From Mugil cephalus (Eukaryota > Chordata > Actinopteri > Mugiliformes > Mugilidae): a DNA stretch of 64,000 bases. The stretch is from NCBI RefSeq assembly GCF_022458985.1, contig NC_061779.1, positions 17,901,001 through 17,965,000 on the forward strand. The letters run 5' to 3'. The position numbers were made by a program, and so were the translations under genes. The first letter of the stretch is position 1. Each line of letters begins with the position of its first letter. A model generated the notes under the pieces. It saw nothing but the letters and a program-made list of their open reading frames with translations, was not told the origin of the DNA and did no database searches. This document shows, piece by piece, positions 30,701 to 46,341 of this stretch.

Positions 30701-31657
30701 CATTGTTAATATAAGATGCATCAATACCAGTGCAACCAGATATAAAACTGGTTAGCTTAGCGAGTTAGATTAGTTTTATGCATTTGTTTGGAGAGGGCTT
30801 GATTCTAACAGACGTTCATATAAAACAAAAAAGGCCTGCACCAATGTTTGTCTTCCTTTGTACTTAATTATTTATTTCCCGCGTATAGATCCGTGAATCA
30901 AAGCTCCAGCCAAATGGTTACATTCCTAAATCGCTGACAAATTGCACTGCACGCGCTCATTTGGGTTCGACATAAATCTTCTGATGTTTTGTCAAACAGG
31001 ATCTAACACTGAAACATGGCTGGAGGACGGGCGCCATCATCCCTGAGCTGAGGAAGGAGATCAAGATCATGAACACGCAGCAGTACGCTCACATGATGAT
31101 GTGGTTACAGGCGCTGACCGGACTCATCGAACAGATGCAGGTCAGGGGACTGTGTCAAGTGTTTGTGTTGCTGAGCTGCATTGTTTCCCTGGCATTTCAT
31201 GCGCTTAACTTTTAAATTGTGCTCACAAACAGGTTCACAGGGATCCAGAATCTCAAGCCGTAGTCGATGAGTGGATCAGAGAAAGAGAAGCCATGAGGTA
31301 ATAAAGAAGTTTCCTTTAGCAATTTGAGAATTTGGGATTTGTTCATCTTGTAGAAGTGATCTAACTTCAACTTCACCATTTGTGTTTACTCTCAGGCCGC
31401 AGACAAAGGACATCTTCAACGGTCAGTTCGGGAGTCTGTTCCGGACGTACCACAACCCCACCTACTTCTCACGCCGACTCTCGCGGTTCGCTGACATCTA
31501 CATGGCCTCCATCAGCTGCCTGCTCAACTACGACCTCAAGCACACATTCTTCCCTCGCCGCACTCCCCTGCAGCACGAGTCCCCCTTCTGGCCCGAGCAC
31601 AGTCCTGCCATCTTGAACGTCCCCTCTAAGACGCCTCAAGACCAGAGCAGAGTCTGA
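24725..31657 (+). CDS. nt5dc3: 5'-nucleotidase domain-containing protein 3
   Basis: HAD-superfamily protein of the cytosolic IMP/GMP 5'-nucleotidase type; the substrate is not established. Fourteen in-phase exons: 24725-25001, 26100-26272, 26378-26452, 26546-26601, 26812-26902, 26989-27126, 27888-27948, 28125-28227, 28774-28875, 29063-29144, 29248-29334, 31000-31140, 31233-31297 and 31396-31657; 570 aa against 548 in human. The N-terminal ~75 residues are Arg/Ser/Leu-rich with no acidic cluster, suggesting a mitochondrial presequence. [12 protein letters not shown] leads into the nucleotidase fold: motif I GFDYDYT (D121, D123), [11 protein letters not shown], and the acidic motif [17 protein letters not shown] lies near the C-terminus. 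NT5DC3 is preferred over NT5DC2 for [19 protein letters not shown] and [13 protein letters not shown]. It diverges from hsp90b1, its neighbour at human 12q23. Confidence 0.95.
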
Positions 31658-32979
31658 TTAGAAAATGAAGACTGATCAGCTTTTAACTTTTTTCATTCAT
31701 GTAGTTTTTCATGTTTTTAGAAGATGCATGCCACACGTTTAAATTATGTATAATTGGTAACAAACATGTAACATTTTGATGTTCAGTCTAGTGCTTTTTA
31801 AGCCAAAGCACGTGGAAGAGAGAACATATAGGTGCACTATCTAATCAACAGGGGGCAGCCATGTATCAAGTTTCTCATGTGTTTCTGTGGTATGAATTGA
31901 TTACAGAGATTATCTTTGCCTTTTTGTCCAAGGCATCTATTGGTGCAGTGGGAATTTACATTTACATTTACAGACTCTGTTGCCTTAATCTCTTGTTCAC
32001 GTTATATTGGGGGTTTTTTTTGTGTTAGACTGACATAATTTATGGTAATCAAGCTTTTTCAAATTTTGCCTGCAAATGTCATTATGTGCTGCACAGTGTG
32101 ACACGCAATGCACTTTGATGTTCTTTGTATTTAGTAGTTTTAGCTGTACAATACAGGCTGTATGTCTCATTTCAGCAGATGAGAAATGCTAATATTTCTC
32201 AGGAAAAAATAGAACGTAGTTGCTATCTTTAGTACGACCGTCGCTACTTGATCTGTGAAAGAGGCGGCATTCGATTTCTTGTTTTGTTTTGGGTTTTTTT
32301 TTTGTTTTGTTTTGTTGTGTTTTTGCAGATACTGGGTGGAATGTTTTCACACTTCCTGAAGCGATATCTTGTTGAGGATATATCTGAAACGTTGAGTAAG
32401 CCGAAGTTTTTTTTTTAATGCATTTGAAAAAGGGAAAATAACAGTGGCCACAACCAAGACCTCATAGTTTGTGTTTCTGTCGTTTTAAAAAAGAAAAAAT
32501 GCATATTTTTTATGTTTTATTTCACTATATTTATTAAACAAGAAACGGCCTGATCCTAGCGCAGTGCTCATGTCATTGATGTATGGCAGCGTGCTGTAGT
32601 ATGACAACTGTTGTAATTGGACTAAATCATAATGGGGAAAAATGTGTTGCTATACAACCAGCAAAAGGTTTCATAATTTGAAAATAATAATTTTGAGGAT
32701 TAACTGATCTCTTGTTAATAACCACTCAACTTTCCAATTATAATTATAGCAGTGGGTTTATTGTGGTTAATCCTCCCAAATCCTGTTACCAACCAATTTC
32801 CCATATTGCGTTTGGGGCTTTCTCTGTCAGACAGGTGCGTGATCTGAGATCTTGCGAAATAAGAACGGGGATCAGAAATGATCAGATCTGTGTTGCAGGC
32901 TGCTGAGCTGAGCAGAGTGTCTGCGGGTTCAGTCTGTGGCTTCACAGTTGCTTCCTCGAGGCTGGATCATTTGGGAACC
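31658..32979 (+). other. nt5dc3 3' UTR and short spacer before the opsin gene
   Basis: No coding exon. An ATTAAA poly(A) signal at 32533-32538 would give a 3' UTR of about 900 bases. T-rich runs occur at 32279-32330. The remaining ~430 bases upstream of the opsin ATG must hold its promoter; no clear TATA or named photoreceptor site was identified. Confidence 0.5.
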
Positions 32980-34592
32980 ATGGACAGCAACGGCAGCACG
33001 CTGTGGAGCTCCGGCTCCCCTCCTCAATCCGTCCACACCGAGCTGGCAACTGTAGCTCCCACCATCTTCCCTCGGGTGGGCTACAGCATACTTTCTTTCC
33101 TCATGTTCATCAACACAGTGTTGTCAGTTTTTAACAACGGCCTCGTCATAACCGTGATGCTGAGGAACCCGTCCCTCCTCCACCCCATGAACATTTTCAT
33201 CCTCAGCCTCGCCGTGTCTGACCTCATGATAGCTCTGTGCGGCTCCCTGGTCGTCACCATCACAAACTACCACGGCTCCTTCTTTATCGGCCACACCGCC
33301 TGCGTGTTTCAAGGATTTTCGGTCAATTATTTTGGTAAGTTTAGTTGTGAGTATGTGTCTTGTCTTTGTCTGGAGCCCTGTCATAGTCAGACACTGTAAA
33401 CAAAAATGACCATGAGCAGAGAGCCGACGTCCAACGTCTTTACTGAAAGCCCTTCAATAAACCAGTGAGTGTTTATTAATGCACATTCTTTCCAGCGGTG
33501 AATAGAGTTTACTCGCTAGTTGTACTAGAGATGGTCCCCATGACGGTTAAGCCATTTCTGTGCAGCTGGAAACTAAGAAAATATCCTTTAGTTAATATAT
33601 CTTTTTCCATCTCTTTCCTAGGTCTGGTGTCTCTCTGCACCCTCACTCTTCTTGCCTATGAGCGCTACAATGTGGTGTGCAAGCCAAAAGCTGGTTTGAA
33701 GCTGAGCATGCGGAGAAGCATCATCGGGCTGCTCTTCGTCTGGATCTTCTGCTTGTTCTGGGCCGTTACGCCGTTATTTGGCTGGAGCTCTTATGGGCCT
33801 GAGGGCGTCCAGACCTCTTGTTCCCTGGCTTGGGAAGAGAGATCATGGAGCAACTACAGCTACCTAATCCTCTACACGCTCCTCTGCTTCATTCTCCCCG
33901 TCGCAATCATCATCTACTGCTACTCCAAACTGCTGACGTCCATGGACAAGGTGGGCCCGTAATGGCTCGAAATGGCCTCATAATGCATATTTATTACCTT
34001 TTTACTGCGTCTGAGAATGTAAAATTCATACCTCTGTCCATATCTCGCTGTAGTCTCCCACATACGTGCTCAAACATTACGTTTTAATGTGGGTTATATT
34101 TGTTTTCCACCAGCTGAACAGGAGCGTGGAACTGCAAGGCGGGTCCTCCAGCCAGAAGGAGAATGGGCATGCCATCAGCATGGTCTTGGCCATGATTATC
34201 GCATTTTTTGTTTGCTGGCTGCCCTACACGGTATTGTCGGTGGTGGTAGTTGTGGATCCGGAGCTGTACATCCCACCATTGGTCGCCACCATGCCCATGT
34301 ATTTCGCAAAGACCAGCCCTATCTACAACCCCATCATCTACTTTCTTTCCAACAAGCAGGTGAGCGTCTACTTTTGAGATAGTTTTGAAGATTAGAAAGT
34401 ATTGCTCATCCGATTCCCGATTTTTATGTCCACCAGTTCCGTGACTGCGCGCTGGAGGCGTTGTCGTGCGGACACTACATTCCCCACGGGCCCACCAGTG
34501 TCAGCGTCCCCATGTGCTCCTTGAACAGGAGCGGCCGGCTGTCTTCCTTCGGCAGGAAAGTCAACACGCACAGCAAGGTGTTGCCTCTGTGA
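32980..34592 (+). CDS. parietopsin: Parietopsin-type non-visual opsin
   Basis: Retinal-binding GPCR; in other vertebrates parietopsin works in parietal-eye or pineal photoreceptors. Four exons: 32980-33334, 33622-33950, 34114-34359 and 34437-34592; 361 aa with seven hydrophobic segments. The retinal Schiff-base Lys is K294 (bovine 296) in FAKTSPIYNPIIY. The disulfide Cys are C108 and C185. ERY and NPIIY are intact. Bovine position 113 is Gln (Q111, in CVFQGF) while position 181 is Glu (E179, in GPEGVQ), the counterion pattern reported for parietopsin. The glycosylation sequon is NGS at 4-6. Introns fall at the ancestral opsin sites after residues 118, 228 and 310; the one near bovine 177 is missing. 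The MDSNGST start is chosen over an upstream in-frame ATG at 32878, whose extension is not opsin-like. Parapinopsin and VA opsin are the closest alternatives. Confidence 0.85.
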
Positions 34593-37500
34593 CTATGTTC
34601 ATTGGTGCTTTATGAAGGACACAGACCTGAACAACAAGATTGTGTCCCCTGCAGAGGCCTTCACTGGCCCCCAGTGAGCGCACAATCAGCTTCAAGACTG
34701 AGAGCTGGTATCCAGAAGGTGAACAAAATAAACTGTAGCAGATGCAATAATGAAATCCCACAAAACATAGTCGAAGAACTGCTTATTTTGTTCACTTTTT
34801 GTTTTCAGTGTCTGTTTGAGCTGTTTGAGGCTAGTTCGTATTAATTGGATTACATTATATTGCAAGAGCGTGCTCGTCTGCATCCATGCGTTGAGAATTC
34901 AATGAGACGGTTTTTTATGTGATTTGTTTTAGATCAGCACCTCCTTCAAAGTGGTGTTTGCAAGAGTGCACGAATGTAGGAAACTAGCCAAAAAAAAAAA
35001 AAAGGGAAGGAGCTATTGAAAAGCGAGGAAATACTGACTGAGAAGAGTGTTTTGTAAGATTTGTAGTTTCCATTTGCAGTTTCCCATTTGTATGCATTTT
35101 TTAACAAAGCAATTCAAATGACAGAGAGAGACTGTGAGGACAAGAAGCCTTCCGCCCCAGCCTTTTTGTTCAAAAATAAAATGCAGTGGATCTGTTTTGG
35201 TTTATGTGGGAAGCTATTTTCTCGTTTAACAAAGTTAGATATTTAAACATTTCGAGGTGTTGGGTAATGAAATATTGATTTATGCAACGTGCAATCCTTT
35301 TTATATTTCAAGGCCTTTTTTTTTTTCTTTTTTTTTTTTGCTGGGAACTCGAGCTCCGATTTTATGGGTGAAATACTGCACAGCACCACCTTCCTATGTG
35401 ATGTTATTATTATGCAAAAATTGAATTAAAGTCCACAGTAGAAAGCTCCATCAGCCAATCAGTCCTGACAGCTAGGCCGAATAATTTTATCCGTTGTGGA
35501 TTATGCAGTAAGTCCTGCCTGCTCCCTGCTCTCACACATTCCCACATAAGGGCTGCACAAAACATTACCGCACCACACAGAGCCGTAATTTCTCTCATAA
35601 GCACCAATGCGGATACACAGTGCACTAAGTACAATTATTTTTTGGTTGCAGGGAAACAGCGATGTCAACATAATATGCCTAAATACGTTCCCTGCTACCC
35701 TCAAAATCACATTAGGAAAACATTAGAAATTTGGGAGCACTTGTTAAGCAGGCCAGCAGCACGGCTCACCTTGTGCATGTTTTAACAATGTGGAGCCAGT
35801 CAGGCAGTAAAAGACCTTCATTTTTCTTGGTTAGTCGGCTCTGTGGTCTGGCAATTTTTCATTTGTATTACTTTGTATTTTTCATCCCTATAGACAGGGA
35901 GCTTTAGACAGGTCAGAAGAAGGATAACACAATAACAACGTTTCTGTTCCCGATTCAAAGGCAGGGCATCACGTCTCACATGGCACGTGTCTGGGTCCAT
36001 AATGAGTCAGGAAGATGAATATGCTACGCTGAAAAAAAGACAAAGAGTTAAAAGAAAAGGCTGGGGGATTTTTTTTTTTTTTTTTTTTCCACTGTTGAAT
36101 TGCTGCGTACAGTCGGAGTAAAGGATTTAAGACGATGAGTCTGACATCCTTATTATATGTCACTCTCTAGGTGTGATCAGCTGGTCCTTTCCCTCTGTGA
36201 AATGCAGATCGGTCTCTTAATGGTGAGACTGAAATCCAGCCATCCAGTCCCCGGCATGAGTAAGATCTACGTGCGCTCACCGGCCGCTTCATTAGGTACA
36301 CTAGTGAAAAACGTATGCATCTTGATATCACAGCCCTGCATTTAATTCTCTAAAATACTGTTGAAGTTTATAATCAGTTTATGTTGGGCAGGACCAGAAA
36401 GGCAGTAATTCAACTCTATGATCATTTTGGAGAATGGGCTTTGTGGTGGTGTTAAACTGGACTGGAATAAATGTTCCTGTTATTTAGCCAAAATGGGACT
36501 GTCACAATAATAGAAACATGTGTCTTTACAACACAATATTGTAAAACAAAATTAAAAGACAGTTAAAACAATAGCTCCTGATGATTTTACACAGATACTG
36601 AATTCCATAACCTTCATGACTGTTATATTAGGATACATTCATTTTAACCAGTGTACCTAATGAAGTGGCCAGAGAGAGGTCATATCCCTTTAGAAGTATT
36701 TTACTGCACTGTACAGCGTTAGCTAAATCTTCTTTTACACATTTCATCTTCCCTTTACAGTGTGTATAAATAATTAATTTCCATTATTGAAGCAGGTGTG
36801 TTTGGTGCCTCGTTTGTAATATCCTTTTAAGATGTGTTTGGTTTCTTTCGGTTTGGGTTTTTTAGTGAAAAGTAGGTTGACTTTGTTTCTTCGCTCATTC
36901 TCTTCCCTCCCACTTGTCTGGCTCGATGTAAATATTGTAAATGGGAATCTGCTTCTAAATAAATTGCTTTTAACTTTTGTCCCGTGTTTTCAAGCTGCTC
37001 ATTGTCTCGTCCCGTCCCGATGTCGCTGCGCCCGTTCACTGGCTGTGTGCTCGTCCTCGGTCTCTCTTCCAGAACTTGCTGTTCTTCATCCGTGTAATGG
37101 TGTGACACTTTTGATCAGTTTAATATGTAGGATGGTCAGGAGCGAAATGCATTGTGTTGATCTAATCCCAGATTTGGCATAGTCCGTGGGCTTACACATT
37201 TGAAGCAAAGAGCATTTCACACTTTATCTCCAAACGGGATTACACAGTGTCATGCTATAATCCTGTAGCATTGCTCCCTTTATTTCCTGAGCCAATTCAA
37301 CAACTCCCAAGTCATCCATCTGGCATGCTTAATGCAAAGCTTTTAACCTTTGTGAGGTGCTGCATTAAATGAAATGGACAGCTGTTCATTGACACATAAT
37401 CATACGGTATGCTGGGCATCACACTGCCGTACCATCATCTTTATTGCATTTTGGATTTAAAGCCCAGCTTGGCTCTTTTCAAAGTTGTATATCAGGATGA

Positions 37501-37756
37501 GATGAAAGTGATGTAACCGCCATTCAATTACAAGCCCTCTATTTTTTTTTTTTTTTTCCAGTTGTCTCTGCTGTGAATACACTGCAGCGTTTTTAATGAA
37601 TCTTAACAGCGAGGAGTCCCAGGTGACCCACTGGCGCTGAGGAGTGATAATGAAAAGGGCGGATACTTTGGCGTAACTTGTCCAAGCTCCAGCTTTGCCC
37701 ATTAATATCATTCATTCAGCGGAGACACGCGGTGACAAGAGACGCGGGTTTGATGT
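34593..37756 (+). other. Opsin 3' UTR and spacer before the orphan GPCR
   Basis: An AATAAA at 35175-35180 is the likely opsin poly(A) signal, giving a 3' UTR of about 600 bases. A second AATAAA lies near 36958. Poly-T/A runs occur at 34989-35003, 35316-35340, 36069-36088 and 37541-37558. A transposon remnant occupies 36281-36671. No exon was recognised. Confidence 0.5.
36281..36671. mobile_element. Non-autonomous DNA transposon remnant with terminal inverted repeats
   Basis: GGCCGCTTCATTAGGTACACT at the left (from about 36282) matches the reverse complement of AGTGTACCTAATGAAGTGGCC at the right (about 36650-36670) at all but one position. The 390-base interior is non-coding. This CACTT(T)ATTAGGTACAC terminus is familiar from fish genomes. 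I could not identify a clear target-site duplication. Confidence 0.75.
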
Positions 37757-39618
37757 ATGTTGGGTCAGTGCGGAGAGAATGAAGACGCCGAAGTAAACTC
37801 TTTGAAGCTGGAGATGGGAAGCGAGCCCTCGCCGGCACGGGAGTCTGGGAACAACACCGTTTGGAAGGAGTACATCGACATCACCTTTGTCGTGATTAAC
37901 AGTTTGATTCTGTTAATCACTGCTGCTGTGGGAATGGCAGCAAACATTTTTGTCATACTGGCAGTGTATCGCCAAAAATCGCTGCAAACCTCCAATAACG
38001 CTCTGGTGGTGAATCTGGCTGTTATAGACGTTCTGCGATGCGTAATCGACTGCCCCCTTCTGTTAACCATCAATGTGACCGTGTATCAAAGAGGACGAGG
38101 GGACGACTTGATCTGCGAGGCACAGTTGGCCTTCTTTGCTTTCAGCTGCTGTGTCCAGTTGTTAACGTTGGCATGCCTAAGCGCAGAGAGATACCAGGCC
38201 ATTGTGCAACCCTTCAAAGCTAGTCAACGAAAAAGACGGATTACCGTGCTGATCCCTGTCACATGGACCTCGGCTCTTGTGGTGGCTGTTTTTTGTCTGA
38301 TGTTTTTGAGGGACTCACCGGTGCACGTGAGATGCCTCGGACTACAGAAAGAAACCTTAGCTACCTATGACAGCTTTGGACTTTTCATGCTGTTCCCGCT
38401 GTGGGCGGTTTGCTTCAGTGTCATCATTGGATTCTATGCTGGCATATTTTCCCACGTGAGATCGCACAATTGTAAAATATTTGACAAAGGAACTTTTCCT
38501 GTTCCTAAAACTGACACAACAGAAGATAAGCAAAAGAAAGAACCAACCACGGTTTTGGAAAATGATAAATCGGAGGATAACCAAGCGTTGAGTGGAAGCG
38601 TTGCTCAGAAACCTCCTGAACCAGATTCATCTCTGAAGAATCTTGCGACTCCTGTGATAAACTCAGCTAAACCTCCACCGCGTGCCTCTGTCGATTCAGA
38701 GATTAACAAAGAAAAGAAAATCACAGTGGAGAAAAGTGACTTAAAAATGGAGCAACCGCACCCTTTTGGAGTGCAGACTGAGGAGAAACCTGTAAAACCA
38801 GATGGGTCCATCTTTGGTGCATCAAGTGGAGACGCAAATGTCAAGAGCTCAACCTCAAAGATTCAGACGGTGTTAAGCAATCCAAGCACAGACGAGCAGT
38901 CCAAAGAAAGGCCGACCGCCGACAAAGCAACCAAAGAAGTAGGACCCCACGATTACTCATCTACGCAGGCAGGGAATCCTGAATCAAATTCTGTATTACC
39001 GACTGAGCAGACGCAAGCTAACAACAGCAGCAGCAATGGAGGAGACACGCTGGCTGTTTCTACACCAGGTCAAGAGCCTTCATTAACTCCAGTCTCAAGC
39101 GATGCCCCAGAAGCTGAAGCTATAAACCAGCATGTGGCGGTAGAAGGTGCTGTTTGCATGATGCCTTCAAAAGCAAGCAGAGAGAGAGCGAGCAAAAAGA
39201 AAGAAAGCAAATTGGCCAAGCGTGCTGGCTACATAATCATTACTTTCCTTTTATTTTGGCTACCGCTGATCACAACTATCCTGCTGAACATTCCCATTAA
39301 CCAGAGGAAGAATGCACAGGTAGGACACAGCGCCAAGAATTAGAAAGATATCAAGGCTTTTAAAGAAATGCCCATAACCTTTTGTAGCATGCCTAGTGAC
39401 CGCTATTCTTTTGTCCACCTAAGCATTTCTAACGCTGTTTCAATTCTCAGTTATATTTTCAGATACTGATCATTGAGGATGTGGAGATCCTGTCGGTGTC
39501 TATTGCCTGCATCACATCGCTGAGTGACCCAATAATATATGCCGCGGTGAACCCTCAGTTTCGGACAGAGTTTAATCGTTTGAAAAACAGTCTTAAATCC
39601 ACATTCAAGAAGGAATGA
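37757..39618 (+). CDS. Unassigned class A (rhodopsin-like) GPCR with very long third cytoplasmic loop
   Basis: Two exons, 37757-39319 and 39463-39618, phase 0; 572 aa. Seven membrane spans are visible. TM1 has GMAANIFVILAVY. TM2 has LAVIDVL with the conserved Asp. C120 in TM3 and C193 in loop 2 can form the usual disulfide. ERY is at 144-146 and W170 lies in TM4. TM5 has FPLW, TM6 FLLFWLP, and TM7 SDPIIY, a DPxxY form of NPxxY. Loop 3 (about 233-488) is some 255 residues, rich in Lys, Glu, Ser, Thr and Pro, and low in hydrophobics. The tail is short (FRTEFNRLKNSLKS..). N-glycosylation sites are at NNT (32) and NVT (106). A second possible start is M20. The single intron lies in extracellular loop 3. 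I do not recognise the subfamily; it is not GPR22, GPR161 or GPR176 as I know them. It converges on kcnd2. Confidence 0.88.
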
Positions 39619-41567
39619 CCAGGTTACCTATCTACCGTTCGAGCGCCATTAGACAGGCATGAGCACATTTCTATTCATCGTGTAACGGCAAATTTAAAAG
39701 GATAACATTTGTCTAGTCATTGTTCAAATATGAACTACATTAAAATGCAGTTGTCAAAGTATTTTGGAGCGTATGAAGGAGCCCATTATTTTATGTGCCG
39801 CTGTGTTATCTTAGATTTTATGCAGGCTGACTTCTCAGCAGTTACTAAACACTGCAGAGCAGGGGCGACGCACGCTGCGAGATGCGGCCCGAGACCAACG
39901 CAATCAGCTCAGCGGGGGGGCGCGCTGTGCTGCGCTGCGCCGTTCTCTCCGTCAAACAATCACGAGGCCCGCATGTCAGTCTCCGGAGACCTCGCAGCCA
40001 GGACGCACCGCTGGGCCAGTCAGGTCCTCACATGTCCTCCAGCAACACCTAATTATTATCTCATCCTGTTATAAGTGCTGTTCTCCGTGTAATCAGGAAA
40101 AGCATTATGAAAGCCACCTAATTGAGTTGTAGTAAAAGAAAAAAAAAAAGAAAAGACATGGGTCATTTAAAGGGTGTTTGAGTAGCGCTACAGTATTTAT
40201 TCTATCCACTGCACTAAATGCACAATGTGTGATTATTTGTCCCTTTTCCTCACCCCCTTACACATGTAGTCCATGACAAGATTCGCATTTCATTAAAAGC
40301 AAAGTGTTGCAAAAATTTACATCATAACATACCAGCCTCGTCGTGTTTACCTCCACCGGTCTCATTTTTACTGACAAACCAACAAGAAGCAGAGACATAC
40401 TTTAATAAAACAGAATTCGGCAATGACAGCATGCAAATCCTTAATTCAACCAGTTAACAGACAAAAACAGTAAGCCAACAACCGTCAACTAAATCTAGAA
40501 AGAAGAGGAGCCAGCTTCAAATGCAGTCCATAAAGTCCCAACTGAGATATTTACAGTATGAAAAATGTACAAAATGGCCCTTTAACACAGTGAAATCTAC
40601 CAAGTCTCGCTTTTGTGTTTTATAATTTATGAGGAAGTGGGTGAAATGAATGTTGAACACTCTTTCATATGGTTTCCCAGGTCAGTACTATGTGTCCACG
40701 TTAGGGTTAGTATTAGTCAAGTGTTGCCGAGAACACTCACTTATGTCTCTACGTTGTGACCTAACTAATATATACCCTGTATAGTTCTTAATATCATTTG
40801 TTAACTAACGACAGTGGCTTTCACACAGATCCATATCAGAATGTCAAATATGTAGGCTAACACAGATTTCTTCATTTTGACTTTCACTTGCACATTTCAC
40901 AAACATGTCAGGATGCGTAGTATATTTTACTCATCAAGCGATGACACCAACCAGATAATGAGTCAGTCAATGAATATTCACAACAGCTATCCATTCCAGC
41001 GGATGTATGTATGTCTTTTAAATTTACAACAGTGAGGGAAAGATTAGAAACCATTTAACCGAGGGGTTTCAAAACAATCGGTGTAACAGGGTGCTGAGAG
41101 AATGTCTCTGTTGTGTAAGTAAGAGTTCAATATTCACAAAGACGGTCTTTCGGGTGATGAATATGTGTGCTTTGTCATAAGAGGCCATCGAAGATGACGT
41201 TAAACTTTTGCCTTTCCTCCTCAAAATCAGAGACAACAAATACAACTACATTACATATTCAAAAATAAAGTTTTTTTTCTCAGTATTATTTAGGCAACGA
41301 TGATGACCACGCATTCCCCACACTTCCTCACTCGGCTGTGCTTGTTGAAGCAAGATCTGCTGGTTCGCTTTCATTTCCAAGGCAGCGGTCCACGTCGTTT
41401 TAATACCATGCAGAGTTTGACATCAGATGAGATCACTATTTCAAAAACCCCCGACCTCTGCTAATCTTATAATCCCTCTAGATTATGGCAGGTTGATGCT
41501 CGGTGGTCCCTCTCCTCAGCATCTGGTGCTTCTCGAGACCAGTTAGCTGATCAGATAGGCATGACAT
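39619..41567. other. Convergent spacer: GPCR 3' UTR and kcnd2 3' UTR
   Basis: A plus-strand ATTAAA at 39739-39744 could end the GPCR transcript. Minus-strand signals AATAAA (40196-40201) and ATTAAA (40401-40406) could end kcnd2, giving a kcnd2 3' UTR of about 1.2-1.4 kb. A GC- and CpG-rich stretch lies at 39858-40030. No coding exon was seen. Confidence 0.45.
39858..40030. other. CpG-rich segment between GPCR and kcnd2
   Basis: About 170 bases with many CG dinucleotides (CGACGCACGCTGCGAGATGCGG.. style) inside otherwise AT-rich, CpG-poor spacer. It contains no splice-supported coding sequence. It could be a small CpG island or a GC-rich repeat remnant. Confidence 0.45.

Positions 41568-46341
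<4,774 letters not shown>

Noticed and set aside
24725-31657. NT5DC2 as the identity of the nucleotidase-domain gene
   Set aside because: NT5DC2 is a close paralogue, but [19 protein letters not shown] and [13 protein letters not shown], and the hsp90b1 neighbour, fit NT5DC3.
37757-39618. Naming the long-loop receptor GPR22, which lies near HBP1 (inside COG5) in human
   Set aside because: The membrane core does not match GPR22: different TM1-TM3 words, an ERY motif, and a polar loop 3 where GPR22 has a basic one.
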